From Candidatus Latescibacterota bacterium (GTDB lineage: Bacteria > Latescibacterota > UBA2968), in contig JAGWBW010000007.1 in the NCBI GenBank assembly GCA_021295695.1, positions 40,022-73,671 on the forward strand: 33,650 nt of DNA, read 5' to 3'. The first letter of the stretch is position 1; each line of letters opens with the position of its first letter. The translations under genes and the position numbers were made by a program. The notes below the pieces were generated by a model. That model ran no database searches. It was not told where the DNA came from and saw only the letters and a program-made list of their open reading frames with translations. Positions 23,299 through 31,905 of the stretch are shown here, piece by piece.

Positions 23299-24054
23299 CT
23301 ATATAGCCGCTTTTACAATAGCGGCAAAGTCATCAGCTACCAGCGAAGCCCCGCCGATCAATCCACCGTCAATATTGTCCTGCTCAAACAACTCTGTCGC
23401 ATTATCTGGCTTCACAGACCCGCCGTATTGTATGCGAACCGCCTGCGCGACATCGTCGTCATAAATTTGCACCAATACCTGCCGGAGAAACGCATGGACA
23501 GCCTCTGCCTGTTCCGGCGTCGCCGTCAGCCCCGTGCCAATGGCCCAAACAGGCTCATAAGCCAGGGTAATGCCCTGTGCATCATCAGCGGATATGCCAT
23601 CCAAAGCACCCCGCGTTTGCGTCTCAACCACCTGCTCAGTCACATCGCTCTGACGCTCGTCAAAAGACTCGCCAATACACACAATAGGCTTCAAACCAGC
23701 ACTCAGAGCAGCTTTTAATCGGCGGTTTACTGTATCGTCTGTTTCGCCAAAAAACTGCCGTCTTTCAGAGTGTCCTAATATAACGTATTCACAACCGCAA
23801 GTCAACAGCATGGGGGCTGAAACCTCACCTGTAAAAGCCCCCTCAGCCTCCCAGTACATATTCTGAGCACCCAACCCTACGCCAGTGCAGCACACCACAT
23901 TCGAAACGCGTTCCAACGCCGTAAAAGGTGGACATATCGCCACATCTACACCCGTCACACCCGATACCGCATCCACCACGCATCGCGCAAGGGTTTCCGC
24001 CTCATCAGATGTTTTATTTAGCTTCCAATTTCCCGCCACAAATGGCGTTCGCAT
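23299..24054 (-). CDS. tpiA: Triosephosphate isomerase
   Basis: Interconverts dihydroxyacetone phosphate and glyceraldehyde 3-phosphate in the cytosol. All TIM signatures are present: FVAGNWKLNK with the catalytic Lys, YVILGHSERR with the catalytic His, and AYEPVWAIGTG with the catalytic Glu. IQYGGSVKPDN and GGLIGGASL bind phosphate. The length (about 251 aa) is standard. The ATG at 24054 has GGGAG 5 nt upstream; a GTG immediately before it is an alternative. It is the fourth gene of the pfkA-gap-pgk-tpiA-secG operon. Confidence 0.96.
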   Translation of the reverse strand: MRTPFVAGNWKLNKTSDEAETLARCVVDAVSGVTGVDVAICPPFTALERVSNVVCCTGVGLGAQNMYWEAEGAFTGEVSAPMLLTCGCEYVILGHSERRQFFGETDDTVNRRLKAALSAGLKPIVCIGESFDERQSDVTEQVVETQTRGALDGISADDAQGITLAYEPVWAIGTGLTATPEQAEAVHAFLRQVLVQIYDDDVAQAVRIQYGGSVKPDNATELFEQDNIDGGLIGGASLVADDFAAIVKAAI

Positions 24055-24084
24055 CACAACTCCCTTTCAAAATTGAACAAACAC

Positions 24085-25293
24085 CTATCCTGCATCCTCT
24101 TCCCTATCTGGAAGAGCCGCCACGCCGGGCAGTGTTTGGCCCTCTAAAAACTCCAGCGAAGCTCCACCCCCGGTCGAGACATGGCTCAATTTTTTCGCCA
24201 CGCCAAAATCTGCCATCGCAGCAGCAGTTTCTCCCCCGCCAACAATCGTCGTTGCACCGCGCTCTGTCGCCGTAACCAGTGCGTTGGCAACTGCACGCGA
24301 CCCCTTTGAAAATGAGTAAATCTCACACACTCCCAAAGGACCATTCCACACCACAGTTTTGGCACTTAAAACCACATCGGAAAATCGTTTCCGTGTCTCA
24401 ATCCCGATATCAAACCCTTCCAAATCCGCTGGAATTTGATCTCGTGGCACAACCTGAGCAGGTACCCCCTCAGTCATCTCTGCCGCCACAACCGTATCGG
24501 TTGGCAATATCAGATCGACACCTTCAGCCTCTGCGCGCTTGAGCAAATGGGCAGCGACCCCAACGCGGTCTTTCTCCAACAACGACTTCCCAATTTCCAG
24601 GCCCATCGCCTTAAAGAACGTAAACGCCATGCCACCGCCAATGAGCAAGGTATCCACTTTTGAAAATAAATTTTCAATCACATCAATTTTACCGGAAATT
24701 TTTGCCCCGCCCATAATAGCAACATAAGGCCGTCCTGGATCGGCCAATGCCGTGTCCAAATACTCCAATTCTTTCTGCATCAACAAACCCGTAGCGCAAT
24801 CAACGAAATAATGGGTAATCCCCTCAGTAGAGGCATGCGCGCGATGGGCACTGCCAAAGGCATCGTTGACATACACATCGCCCAATTCCGATAATTGTGT
24901 GGCAAAACCCGGTGCATTGGCTTCTTCATCAGCGTGAAATCGCAAATTTTCGAGCAGTACAACTGAACCTTCGGGCGCGCGTTTCACCAATGAGGTTGTT
25001 GCCTCACCCACACAGTCTGGCGACAGAAGCACTTCGCGTCCCAGCAGGAGTTGAAGGGCTTCGGCCACGGGTTTAAGCGATAGCTCGGGCACTACCTCGC
25101 CATCAGGACGCCCCAAATGCGACATCAGTATGGGCTGCCCCCCCGCATCCAAAATGTGTCGGATCGTGGGCAAAGAAGCCCGCAATCGCGTGTCATCCGC
25201 GACCTGCCCATCTTCAATGGGCACATTAAAATCAACGCGCACGAGAACGCGCTTATCTCTCAAATCCAGATCTTTAATCGACAATTTCGACAC
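24085..25293 (-). CDS. pgk: Phosphoglycerate kinase
   Basis: Transfers phosphate from 1,3-bisphosphoglycerate to ADP. Two-domain enzyme, about 402 aa. RVDFNVPIEDGQ and MSHLGRPDGEV are in the substrate-binding N domain. AIMGGAKISGKIDVIENL lies near the domain border. VVWNGPLGVCEI and IVGGGETAAAM belong to the nucleotide C domain. GTG at 25293 is chosen as the start because GAGAGG lies 7 nt before it and VSKLSIKDLDL then matches the usual N-terminus; a TTG five codons upstream would put this ribosome site inside the gene. It is 37 nt downstream of gap in the operon. Confidence 0.96.
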   Translation of the reverse strand: MSKLSIKDLDLRDKRVLVRVDFNVPIEDGQVADDTRLRASLPTIRHILDAGGQPILMSHLGRPDGEVVPELSLKPVAEALQLLLGREVLLSPDCVGEATTSLVKRAPEGSVVLLENLRFHADEEANAPGFATQLSELGDVYVNDAFGSAHRAHASTEGITHYFVDCATGLLMQKELEYLDTALADPGRPYVAIMGGAKISGKIDVIENLFSKVDTLLIGGGMAFTFFKAMGLEIGKSLLEKDRVGVAAHLLKRAEAEGVDLILPTDTVVAAEMTEGVPAQVVPRDQIPADLEGFDIGIETRKRFSDVVLSAKTVVWNGPLGVCEIYSFSKGSRAVANALVTATERGATTIVGGGETAAAMADFGVAKKLSHVSTGGGASLEFLEGQTLPGVAALPDREEDAG

Positions 25294-25330
25294 GCCATCG
25301 CCTCTCAAAAGTCAAAATCAGCGACTATTT

Positions 25331-26362
25331 CTACATCTCCGACAACTTCGCGATCAAATCCACGCACCGATTGGAATACCCCCACTCATTGTCGTACCAC
25401 CCACACACCTTCACCATATTGCCAGCCATCACCGTGGTAATCATCGAATCGTAAATACAAGAATGGGCATTCCCCAGGATGTCAGCAGAAACAATGGGAT
25501 CATCGGTATATTCCAGAATCCCTTTCAAACGCCCATGCGCTGCGCACTTAAAGGCATTGTTCACCTCTTCTGAGGTCACCTCTTTTTCAAGCACCGCGAC
25601 AAAATCGGTAAATGAACCATCTGGCGTGGGGACGCGCACGGCCATACCATCGAGTTTGCCATTGAGTTCGGGAATTACCAGCCCCACTGCACTCGCCGCG
25701 CCCGTAGTTGTCGGAATCATCGACAGGGCAGCAGATCGCGCACGGCGCATATCGGAATGGGGCGCATCGATAAGACATTGATCGCCCGTATAAGAATGGA
25801 TAGTGGTCATAAGCCCGTGTACAACGCCAAAAGAATCGTGCAACACACTCACCATAGGTGCCAGGCAATTAGTCGTACACGATGCATTGGAAATGACCGC
25901 ATCATCTTTTTGCAAGACATCATCGTTAATCCCCATCACCACAGTGGGCAAATCTCCTTTGGCGGGCGCAGAAATGATCACCTTTCTCGCACCATTTTCT
26001 CCCAAATGGGCACTCGCTGACTCTTTATCGGTAAAAAAGCCCGTCGATTCAACCACCACATCCACACCCAATGACCTCCATGGCAACTGTGCCGGATCGC
26101 GTTCGGACAAAACAGCAACCCTTTTGCCATCTACCACAAGCGCGTCAACCGATGACTTCTCCACTTGCACGCCGTTTTCCCGATGTTTAACACATCCGGG
26201 ATACCGCCCGTGCGTAGAGTCGTATTTGAGCAAATGCGCCAAACTTGCAGCATCGGTTAAATCATTTACAGCCACCACATTGAGACCGCGCGCCATAGCC
26301 GCGCGAAATACCAGCCGCCCAATCCGCCCAAACCCATTGATCCCTACTCTTAGTCCCACCAT
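25331..26362 (-). CDS. gap: Type I glyceraldehyde-3-phosphate dehydrogenase
   Basis: NAD-dependent phosphorylating GAPDH, 343 aa. [12 protein letters not shown] is the Rossmann loop, and Asp34 in VNDLTD favours NAD over [16 protein letters not shown] carries the catalytic Cys162. [13 protein letters not shown] lies in the substrate loop, and [13 protein letters not shown] is near the C-terminus. The start at 26362 has GGAGG 6 nt upstream and begins [10 protein letters not shown]; an in-frame codon four residues earlier would place this site inside the gene. It lies 17 nt after pfkA, whose promoter it probably shares. Confidence 0.96.
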   Translation of the reverse strand: MVGLRVGINGFGRIGRLVFRAAMARGLNVVAVNDLTDAASLAHLLKYDSTHGRYPGCVKHRENGVQVEKSSVDALVVDGKRVAVLSERDPAQLPWRSLGVDVVVESTGFFTDKESASAHLGENGARKVIISAPAKGDLPTVVMGINDDVLQKDDAVISNASCTTNCLAPMVSVLHDSFGVVHGLMTTIHSYTGDQCLIDAPHSDMRRARSAALSMIPTTTGAASAVGLVIPELNGKLDGMAVRVPTPDGSFTDFVAVLEKEVTSEEVNNAFKCAAHGRLKGILEYTDDPIVSADILGNAHSCIYDSMITTVMAGNMVKVCGWYDNEWGYSNRCVDLIAKLSEM

Positions 26363-26379
26363 AATTTCCTCCAAACTCT

Positions 26380-27420
26380 TTATCCAAAAAATACTTTGGC
26401 AATATCGTAAAGCCCCATATCCACGGTGCGCAATTTCGACACGGCCTCTTTCAAATCAATTGCAATAATATTTTGCCCGCGCAGCGCCACCATTTTGCCA
26501 AAACTGTCTTCGTGTACCAGATCAATTGCCGCAATCCCAAATCGCGTCCCCAGCACCCGATCATAAGCAGAGGGACTGCCCCCACGTTGAATATGACCCA
26601 GCACGGTTGCGCGACTTTCGTATCCTGTGCGCCGCTCAATTTCATCACTCAGCAAATTGCCAATGCCACCCAGACGAACATGCCCAAATGCATCTTTTTC
26701 CTGAGATTGCAAAACCATACTGTCATCATCGAGCTTGGCACCTTCAGCAGCCACGACAATACTAAATGTCTTGCCACGGGCATGGCGTTTTCTGATGGTA
26801 TTGCACACGTCATTCAGATCAAACGGGACTTCGGGAATCAGAATCACATCTGCCCCCCCTGCAATACCGGCTTCCACGGCAATCCAACCCGCATGGCGGC
26901 CCATAACCTCGACAACCATCACGCGGTTGTGAGATTCGGCTGTTGTGTGCAGGCGGTCAATCGCTTCCATCACGATATTGATAGCCGTATCAAAACCAAA
27001 GGTTTGGTCTGTGCCATCCAGATCATTATCAATGGTTTTGGGCACGCCGACCACTTTAATGCCCTGATCTGTAAGACGATGGGCCACGCCGAGCGTATCA
27101 TCGCCCCCAATAGCAATTAGCGCGTCCAGGCCCATTTTCTCCATCCCCGCTCGCACGAGCGCACCGCCATCTGAACCATCTTGATACGGATTTGTCCGAG
27201 AAGATCCCAAAATTGTACCCCCGCGCGGTAAAATCCCCGAAACAGCGTTCAAATCCAGAGGCACTGACAGCCCTTCAAGCATCCCACGCCATCCCTCCTG
27301 TACACCCGTTATGTCGTAATTGTAAACCATAATGCCCTTGCGTACAATCGCGCGGATTACCGCATTAAGACCTGGGCAATCGCCGCCACCTGTAAGTATG
27401 CCAACGCGTTTTATCGACAT
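26380..27420 (-). CDS. pfkA: 6-phosphofructokinase, predicted pyrophosphate-dependent
   Basis: Phosphorylates fructose 6-phosphate (346 aa). [17 protein letters not shown] is the donor-binding loop, [11 protein letters not shown] and MGRHAGW are substrate regions, and TIDND carries the catalytic Asp131. Two key positions differ from typical ATP enzymes. Asp108 in GGDDT replaces the Gly that admits ATP, and Lys128 in PKTIDND is the Lys typical of PPi-linked forms. Both predict pyrophosphate as donor, making the step reversible. The start at 27420 has AGGAG 6 nt upstream; a start 21 codons earlier lacks such a site. First gene of the operon, with a consensus-like promoter upstream. Confidence 0.93.
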   Translation of the reverse strand: MSIKRVGILTGGGDCPGLNAVIRAIVRKGIMVYNYDITGVQEGWRGMLEGLSVPLDLNAVSGILPRGGTILGSSRTNPYQDGSDGGALVRAGMEKMGLDALIAIGGDDTLGVAHRLTDQGIKVVGVPKTIDNDLDGTDQTFGFDTAINIVMEAIDRLHTTAESHNRVMVVEVMGRHAGWIAVEAGIAGGADVILIPEVPFDLNDVCNTIRKRHARGKTFSIVVAAEGAKLDDDSMVLQSQEKDAFGHVRLGGIGNLLSDEIERRTGYESRATVLGHIQRGGSPSAYDRVLGTRFGIAAIDLVHEDSFGKMVALRGQNIIAIDLKEAVSKLRTVDMGLYDIAKVFFG

Positions 27421-27491
27421 AATATCTCCTCTCGCAAAATCACTATCATGAACATAATCGCCAGAGACCTTTAATATTTTCAAAGATTTGA

Positions 27492-27520
27492 AGTTTAATG
27501 TATTGCAACATACCTGTCAA
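27492..27520 (-). promoter_or_regulatory. sigma70-type promoter of the pfkA operon
   Basis: On the minus strand a perfect TTGACA (complement of 27515-27520) and TAAACT (27492-27497, four of six to consensus) are separated by exactly 17 nt. The leader to the pfkA ATG would be about 65 nt. Confidence 0.7.
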
Positions 27521-27568
27521 GCCCGTTGTATTTTTTACAGGCACGCCCACTAAAATATAAAATCAGTG

Positions 27569-28267
27569 TCAAGACCCCAATTTTTCTACATCTTGAGACA
27601 GATCATCCTCATCCAATGGCGGACTGGCTACAGCGCCAACAGACACGTATTGCGCCCCCGCAGACCTGAGTGCCAGAACACATGCATTTAGCGTCGCACC
27701 CGTTGTGATAACATCGTCAATCAGAAATATTTTCCGTCCCTCAATAGACGCGGGATGGCGCACGTGAAATGCTCCCTGCACATTGTATTGACGTTCCAAA
27801 ACGCCCAGTTGCGTCTGCGTAGGCGTTGGCCGCACTCTTTTCAGCGCGTTCGCCATCACTTGCAAACCCGACACCCGCCCTGTAGCCCGTGCAATAATCT
27901 CACTCTGATTGTATCCGCGTGCTCTTTTTTTTGCAGAGTGAAGTGGCACCGGGACAATCACCGTGTCGGGTTCGATAAGGTCCGCAATGCGCTGCCCCAA
28001 AGCCTTTCCAAATATCTGTCCAGGAAGTGTTTTTTCCCGGTATTTGAGTGCGTGAATTAAAGATCGAACACAATCATTAAATTGATACAGAATAACGATC
28101 TGATCAAATTCGTGCTCAAAACCCACCTCGCTTAGTTCCGAATCCCAAATCTCGATATCATCCCAACACGAATCACACAGCCCCGGCGAATCCGGCAGCG
28201 ATGTCTTGCAAATCATACAAGATGACGGATAAACAAAATTGAGTGCCGCCTTCCAAATTTTCCACAT
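27569..28267 (-). CDS. comF: ComF family phosphoribosyltransferase-like protein
   Basis: A 232-residue ComF/GntX-type protein. The N-terminus has a zinc-ribbon (CMIC and CDSC pairs) and the C-terminal half is a type I phosphoribosyltransferase fold whose PRPP loop is FLIDDVITTGAT. ComF helps DNA uptake during competence in some bacteria, though its biochemical role is uncertain elsewhere. ATG 28267 is preferred; a GTG nine bases upstream is possible, and the ribosome site is weak either way. It lies upstream of pfkA on the same strand but separated by a promoter, so it is its own unit, divergent from the HAD-YvcK gene. Confidence 0.88.
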   Translation of the reverse strand: MWKIWKAALNFVYPSSCMICKTSLPDSPGLCDSCWDDIEIWDSELSEVGFEHEFDQIVILYQFNDCVRSLIHALKYREKTLPGQIFGKALGQRIADLIEPDTVIVPVPLHSAKKRARGYNQSEIIARATGRVSGLQVMANALKRVRPTPTQTQLGVLERQYNVQGAFHVRHPASIEGRKIFLIDDVITTGATLNACVLALRSAGAQYVSVGAVASPPLDEDDLSQDVEKLGS

Positions 28268-28367
28268 TATCTGCACAATCTTTCTTCTTCCCCACTTTCA
28301 TTTTTTTTCTTAATCTAAAAAGTCTTATCTTCCCCTTGAACCCACAACTCAATCGCGGAGATGTGCC

Positions 28368-30326
28368 GTGTCCCTGGAAAATGCCCGCGCAATCGTATTC
28401 GACCTCGACGGAACCCTCTTTGACCTGACACCCGTTGTGCTGGCCGCGCGTCAACGCGTTGCCGCCTTTCTGTTTTCAAACGGTTTCTTTTCCACCCGCG
28501 CCTATGCACTCCAACGCATCAATACGCTCGAACGCAAACACGGCCCTTATTATTCATCCTCGCCCTATTATTTCGCTTTTTTTGATATCGCCAAAGCCGT
28601 CTTCAAAGACAAACCCGATCAGGTACGCCGTTTTCTTGACAAACAAAATACCGACCCGGAAGCCGAGCCGGTCGAAGTCCTTGTAGCTGAGATGGAGCGC
28701 GTTTACAATGCCGAAGATGTAGAAGACATGCGCCCCTACCCCGACGCCTTACATACTCTTCGGGAATTGCGCCACGCGGGCTATAAACTATTTCTAATCA
28801 CACTGGGCAGGGCGCGCCGTCAGCGCAACAAAATAGATCGCCTGGGCATTGCCCCTTATTTTGATCGCATTATCAACGAAGGTCCCCCTGCACACGCCTA
28901 CTGGTTTTCAGAACTCATGGAAAGCCACAACCTTTCTGCCGACCAACTCGTCGTCGTTGGCGACCGCACCCATGACGAAATCCGCGCGGGCAATCGCCAG
29001 GGCCTGACCACAGTCTGGTTGCGACGCGGAAGATTCTCCCGCGAAACACCCGCAGTAGGCGACCGCCCCGACTACGAAATCAAATACCTCGCTCAACTAT
29101 CTACATTATTGCATCTCTCGCGGATCGGCAAATCACCCGACCGGTTCAGAATTGCCGTTATCGGCGGCGGCACCGGCCTACCTATTGTTTTGCGCGGGCT
29201 ACGACCCTATACTCGACATCCAACAGCCGTCGTTGCCGTGACCGATAGCGGAGCTTCCTCGGGGCGCATCCGCTGGAATTTGGGAGTACAGCCCCCCGGT
29301 GACATTCGCAACGCGCTCACAGCACTCGCCGATCCCGAACAGATATCTCAGGGACTTTTCAACGTTTTCCAGCACCGCTTTCCCAACAGCGAACAAGAAT
29401 CCGGTATTTTTAAAAACGACCATATTGGGAATTTTCTTGTGGCCGCACTCACTCAGCAACTCGGCGATTTTCACGCGGCCATAAAAACAGCCAGCGATAT
29501 GTTGCACGTGCAGGGTACAATTTTCCCGGCCAGCACCGACAATGTCGATATTTGCGCCCAACTGACAAATGGCGAACATCGCTATACCGAATGGATGGTC
29601 AGAAAACCCGACAAACCACCACTCGAGCGGGCATATCTCGTCACCAACGACGCACTCTTGCGCGAACTCAATCGCAAAAACAGCGCGCTTGAGCGCGTCA
29701 TAGACCCCGAAACCGGACAGGTAGAAATCCGCGTGCGCCAGGGGCACAAAGTGCGCCTGGAACAGAATCAAATCAAAGCACCGCGCGAGGCTCGGCAAGC
29801 CATTGCAGATGCAGATGTCGTCGTCATTGGGCCGGGTAGCTTGTACACAAGTGTCATCACCAACCTACTCGTGCCCGATATTCAAAGAGCACTGATCAAA
29901 CGCACCCAGGGCAAAACCATCTATGTTTGCAACATCGTCACACAACCCGGGCAAACCGATGATTTTAGAGCTTCTGACCATCTCAAAGCCATCCTCAAAC
30001 ACCTTCCCAAAAATCAGCGCGATGGCGTCATCGATCACATGCTCGTGCAGAATCCCCGTATATTCCAAACATCTAAAGGCATGGACTGGCACCCATTGAT
30101 CAAAAAGTACAAAAAAGATGGCAAAGTCCTCGTTGAATGCGATTCAGAAACGCTCGACGCACTCGGCTCCTGGATCCGCGCAGACTTCTTAGAAGAATTT
30201 CATCCCGATGCCATAGAGCGCGGCACCGGCGATTTTATCAGCCACGACCCGGCCAAAGTCGCCGATGCGATCTGCCGCATTTTCTGCGGTCTGAGCGTGC
30301 CCGACTACTGGGGCCTGGACGAATAA
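28368..30326 (+). CDS. Fusion of HAD-family hydrolase and YvcK/GlmR (CofD-like) protein
   Basis: A 652-residue two-domain protein. Residues 1-250 are a HAD phosphatase: FDLDGTLFD gives the nucleophile Asp12 and acid Asp14, LFLITLG is motif II, and VVGDRTHDEI is motif IV. Residues about 260-640 are a YvcK/CofD-like domain: AVIGGGTGLP (265-272), VTDSGASSGRIR (291-302), LGVQPPGDIRNALTALAD (305-322) and DHIGNFLVAALT (351-362) match the signatures. YvcK proteins are needed for gluconeogenic growth and cell-wall homeostasis and bind UDP-GlcNAc. The start is GTG, with GGAG 7 nt upstream. It is a single uninterrupted frame, not an adjacent-gene artefact. Fusion to HAD suggests a regulated phosphatase on a sugar-nucleotide or sugar phosphate (inference). 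Confidence 0.9.
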   Translation: MSLENARAIVFDLDGTLFDLTPVVLAARQRVAAFLFSNGFFSTRAYALQRINTLERKHGPYYSSSPYYFAFFDIAKAVFKDKPDQVRRFLDKQNTDPEAEPVEVLVAEMERVYNAEDVEDMRPYPDALHTLRELRHAGYKLFLITLGRARRQRNKIDRLGIAPYFDRIINEGPPAHAYWFSELMESHNLSADQLVVVGDRTHDEIRAGNRQGLTTVWLRRGRFSRETPAVGDRPDYEIKYLAQLSTLLHLSRIGKSPDRFRIAVIGGGTGLPIVLRGLRPYTRHPTAVVAVTDSGASSGRIRWNLGVQPPGDIRNALTALADPEQISQGLFNVFQHRFPNSEQESGIFKNDHIGNFLVAALTQQLGDFHAAIKTASDMLHVQGTIFPASTDNVDICAQLTNGEHRYTEWMVRKPDKPPLERAYLVTNDALLRELNRKNSALERVIDPETGQVEIRVRQGHKVRLEQNQIKAPREARQAIADADVVVIGPGSLYTSVITNLLVPDIQRALIKRTQGKTIYVCNIVTQPGQTDDFRASDHLKAILKHLPKNQRDGVIDHMLVQNPRIFQTSKGMDWHPLIKKYKKDGKVLVECDSETLDALGSWIRADFLEEFHPDAIERGTGDFISHDPAKVADAICRIFCGLSVPDYWGLDE

Positions 30327-30390
30327 ACGAATCCCACCCTGCCACCCAAAGTCAGTGCGAACTCCATTCGTTGATTCGCAGGTTTATCAC

Positions 30391-31080
30391 ATGACAACCA
30401 AAATTAGAGGCATTATTTTTGACCTCGACGACACCCTCTTTGACTGCACGGGGCAACTCACCCAACCGGCGCGGCGCAGAGCTGCTCAAATCCTCGCATC
30501 TGCACATCCCGACCTCTCAATTGAGACTGGCTATCAGCAACAGGTATTGCTTTCCCAAACGCATGGGTCTTCAGAGGCCATTCGCATACTCGGCACGCAA
30601 TACAATATCCCGCCCAACATCATAGAAAAAGCACTCAATGCCTACAATCCCCGCAATGTGGAAGCTATCGCGCCTTTCCCCGATGTACTTCCCACCCTCG
30701 CTACCCTTGTCCAACGCGGTTATCAAATCGCCCTTGTAACCTCGGGCAATCCCGATCGCCAGCGCGAAAAAGTTCGCCTCCTCGGCTTGTGCAATTATTT
30801 TACCGAGACCGACAATACCCTCATTCTGCACGACGACCAAAAAAGCAGCGACAAACAGCCATCGCTCGCACAGGCCGCAAAAGCACTATCCCTGCCCCAC
30901 GCCCAAATTTTATGCATTGGTGACAAACTCACCGATGAGATCGCCACGGCAAAAACCCTGGGTATGACCACCGTACACATGCACCATGGGCGACAAAAAA
31001 ACAGAAAGCCTCAAACCCCCACAGAAAAGCCCGATATTGAAATAGACCGCATTTCTCAACTGCTATCTCTCCTGCCCTGA
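30391..31080 (+). CDS. HAD-family hydrolase, paralogue of the fused HAD domain
   Basis: A 229-residue cytosolic HAD phosphatase-like protein. FDLDDTLFD is motif I, IALVTSGN motif II and CIGDKLTDEI motif IV, with a cap domain inserted between I and II. Its sequence follows the HAD domain of the preceding fusion gene throughout (FPDVLPTLATLVQRGY against YPDALHTLRELRHAGY; DEIATAKTLGMTTV against DEIRAGNRQGLTTV), which implies duplication. The ATG at 30391 is chosen because an earlier in-frame start gives a stretch unlike the family; only a weak AGG precedes it. It lies 64 nt after the fusion gene and its 3' end overlaps the convergent SAM-hydrolase gene by 25 nt. Confidence 0.88.
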   Translation: MTTKIRGIIFDLDDTLFDCTGQLTQPARRRAAQILASAHPDLSIETGYQQQVLLSQTHGSSEAIRILGTQYNIPPNIIEKALNAYNPRNVEAIAPFPDVLPTLATLVQRGYQIALVTSGNPDRQREKVRLLGLCNYFTETDNTLILHDDQKSSDKQPSLAQAAKALSLPHAQILCIGDKLTDEIATAKTLGMTTVHMHHGRQKNRKPQTPTEKPDIEIDRISQLLSLLP

Positions 31081-31838
31081 CCTCTATAAACGCAAATCTC
31101 ATCCCCTCGTTCTACACCGAGCGTCCTGCCTGCACTACCCCCGCAAACCGCGATCTCCAGCGTATCCAAACTGCCGTAAAGTGCCAGAGCTTCTCCCTCT
31201 TTGACCTGACTATACGTCTGACATATCTGGTCAAACCGGGTCTTTCCAATGATGATCTCAAAATCTCCACCGGGATATTTTGCATCAATTTGCGCCCGCG
31301 CAATCATTGAAATCGCATTGCCAAAATGGTCAACGCACACCACCCGCCCAACGAGTGCATCGGCGCGTTCTTCAACGCCCCACAAATCACAGATAACTGG
31401 ATCCTCAATTTCCGTCCCCACCTCCTCACATGATACCCCCCTGAGTAAATGCGCCCCCACCAGGGCAAATACATCTCGTCCGTGAAATGTCGAACTGACT
31501 TGTGGGCGCATCAATGCCGTATTTTCAATCGCCACAATACGCCGTACAATTTCTCGTTCATAAACAGGAGAGAACAGGCCATTATCCGGTCCGACATACA
31601 CAAATCGCTCCGTCTCAACGACAATCCCCGGATCAACCACTCCAATATGCACGCTACCTTTCGGGAAAAAAGGGCACGCACAATACATGGCAAAAGCACC
31701 TGCAGCAATATCCTGGGGCGGCACTTGATGTGTTATATCTACAATTCGAGCATCTGGCGCACAGGTGAGCACTACGCCCTTCATCGCAGCGACATAGCCA
31801 TCAGAAATGCCAAAATCTGTTGTCAGTGTTAATATCAT
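31056..31838 (-). CDS. SAM hydroxide adenosyltransferase (DUF62 family)
   Basis: A 260-residue protein of the family that hydrolyses S-adenosylmethionine to adenosine and methionine. LTLTTDFGISDGYVAAMKG is the N-terminal signature, HIGVVDPGI holds Asp69, and STFHGRDVFA gives His119. DHFGNAISM is the usual C-terminal-domain motif. In known members Asp, Arg and His form the active site. Here the Arg after VDPG is two residues further on (Arg78), a small insertion. It lies 67 nt downstream of radC with an intergenic repeat between them, and overlaps the convergent HAD gene at its 3' end. Confidence 0.87.
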   Translation of the reverse strand: MILTLTTDFGISDGYVAAMKGVVLTCAPDARIVDITHQVPPQDIAAGAFAMYCACPFFPKGSVHIGVVDPGIVVETERFVYVGPDNGLFSPVYEREIVRRIVAIENTALMRPQVSSTFHGRDVFALVGAHLLRGVSCEEVGTEIEDPVICDLWGVEERADALVGRVVCVDHFGNAISMIARAQIDAKYPGGDFEIIIGKTRFDQICQTYSQVKEGEALALYGSLDTLEIAVCGGSAGRTLGVERGDEICVYRGQGRRDSS

Positions 31839-31873
31839 AAGTAATCAGCTTTGTGCAGCCGCCAGCCCTCGCC

Positions 31874-31901
31874 TTTCATCTGCGTCCATTTGCGGATACT
31901 G
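31874..31901. repeat. TCATCTGCG/CCATTTGCGGATACTG repeat between radC and the SAM hydrolase gene
   Basis: Shares TTTCATCTG and TGCGGATACTG with the iterated repeat at 12521-12555 but has two units instead of three. It sits a few bases from the radC stop at 31906. Its presence at two distant places in one window supports a dispersed family. Confidence 0.65.
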
Positions 31902-31905
31902 CCTT

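Noticed and set aside
26473-27120. A 215-codon plus-strand open frame
   Set aside because: It is antisense to pfkA, whose family motifs are complete.
27514-27540. CCTGT...ACAGG hairpin as a terminator of comF
   Set aside because: Only a 5-bp stem with a long loop, and it coincides with the -35 box of the pfkA promoter.
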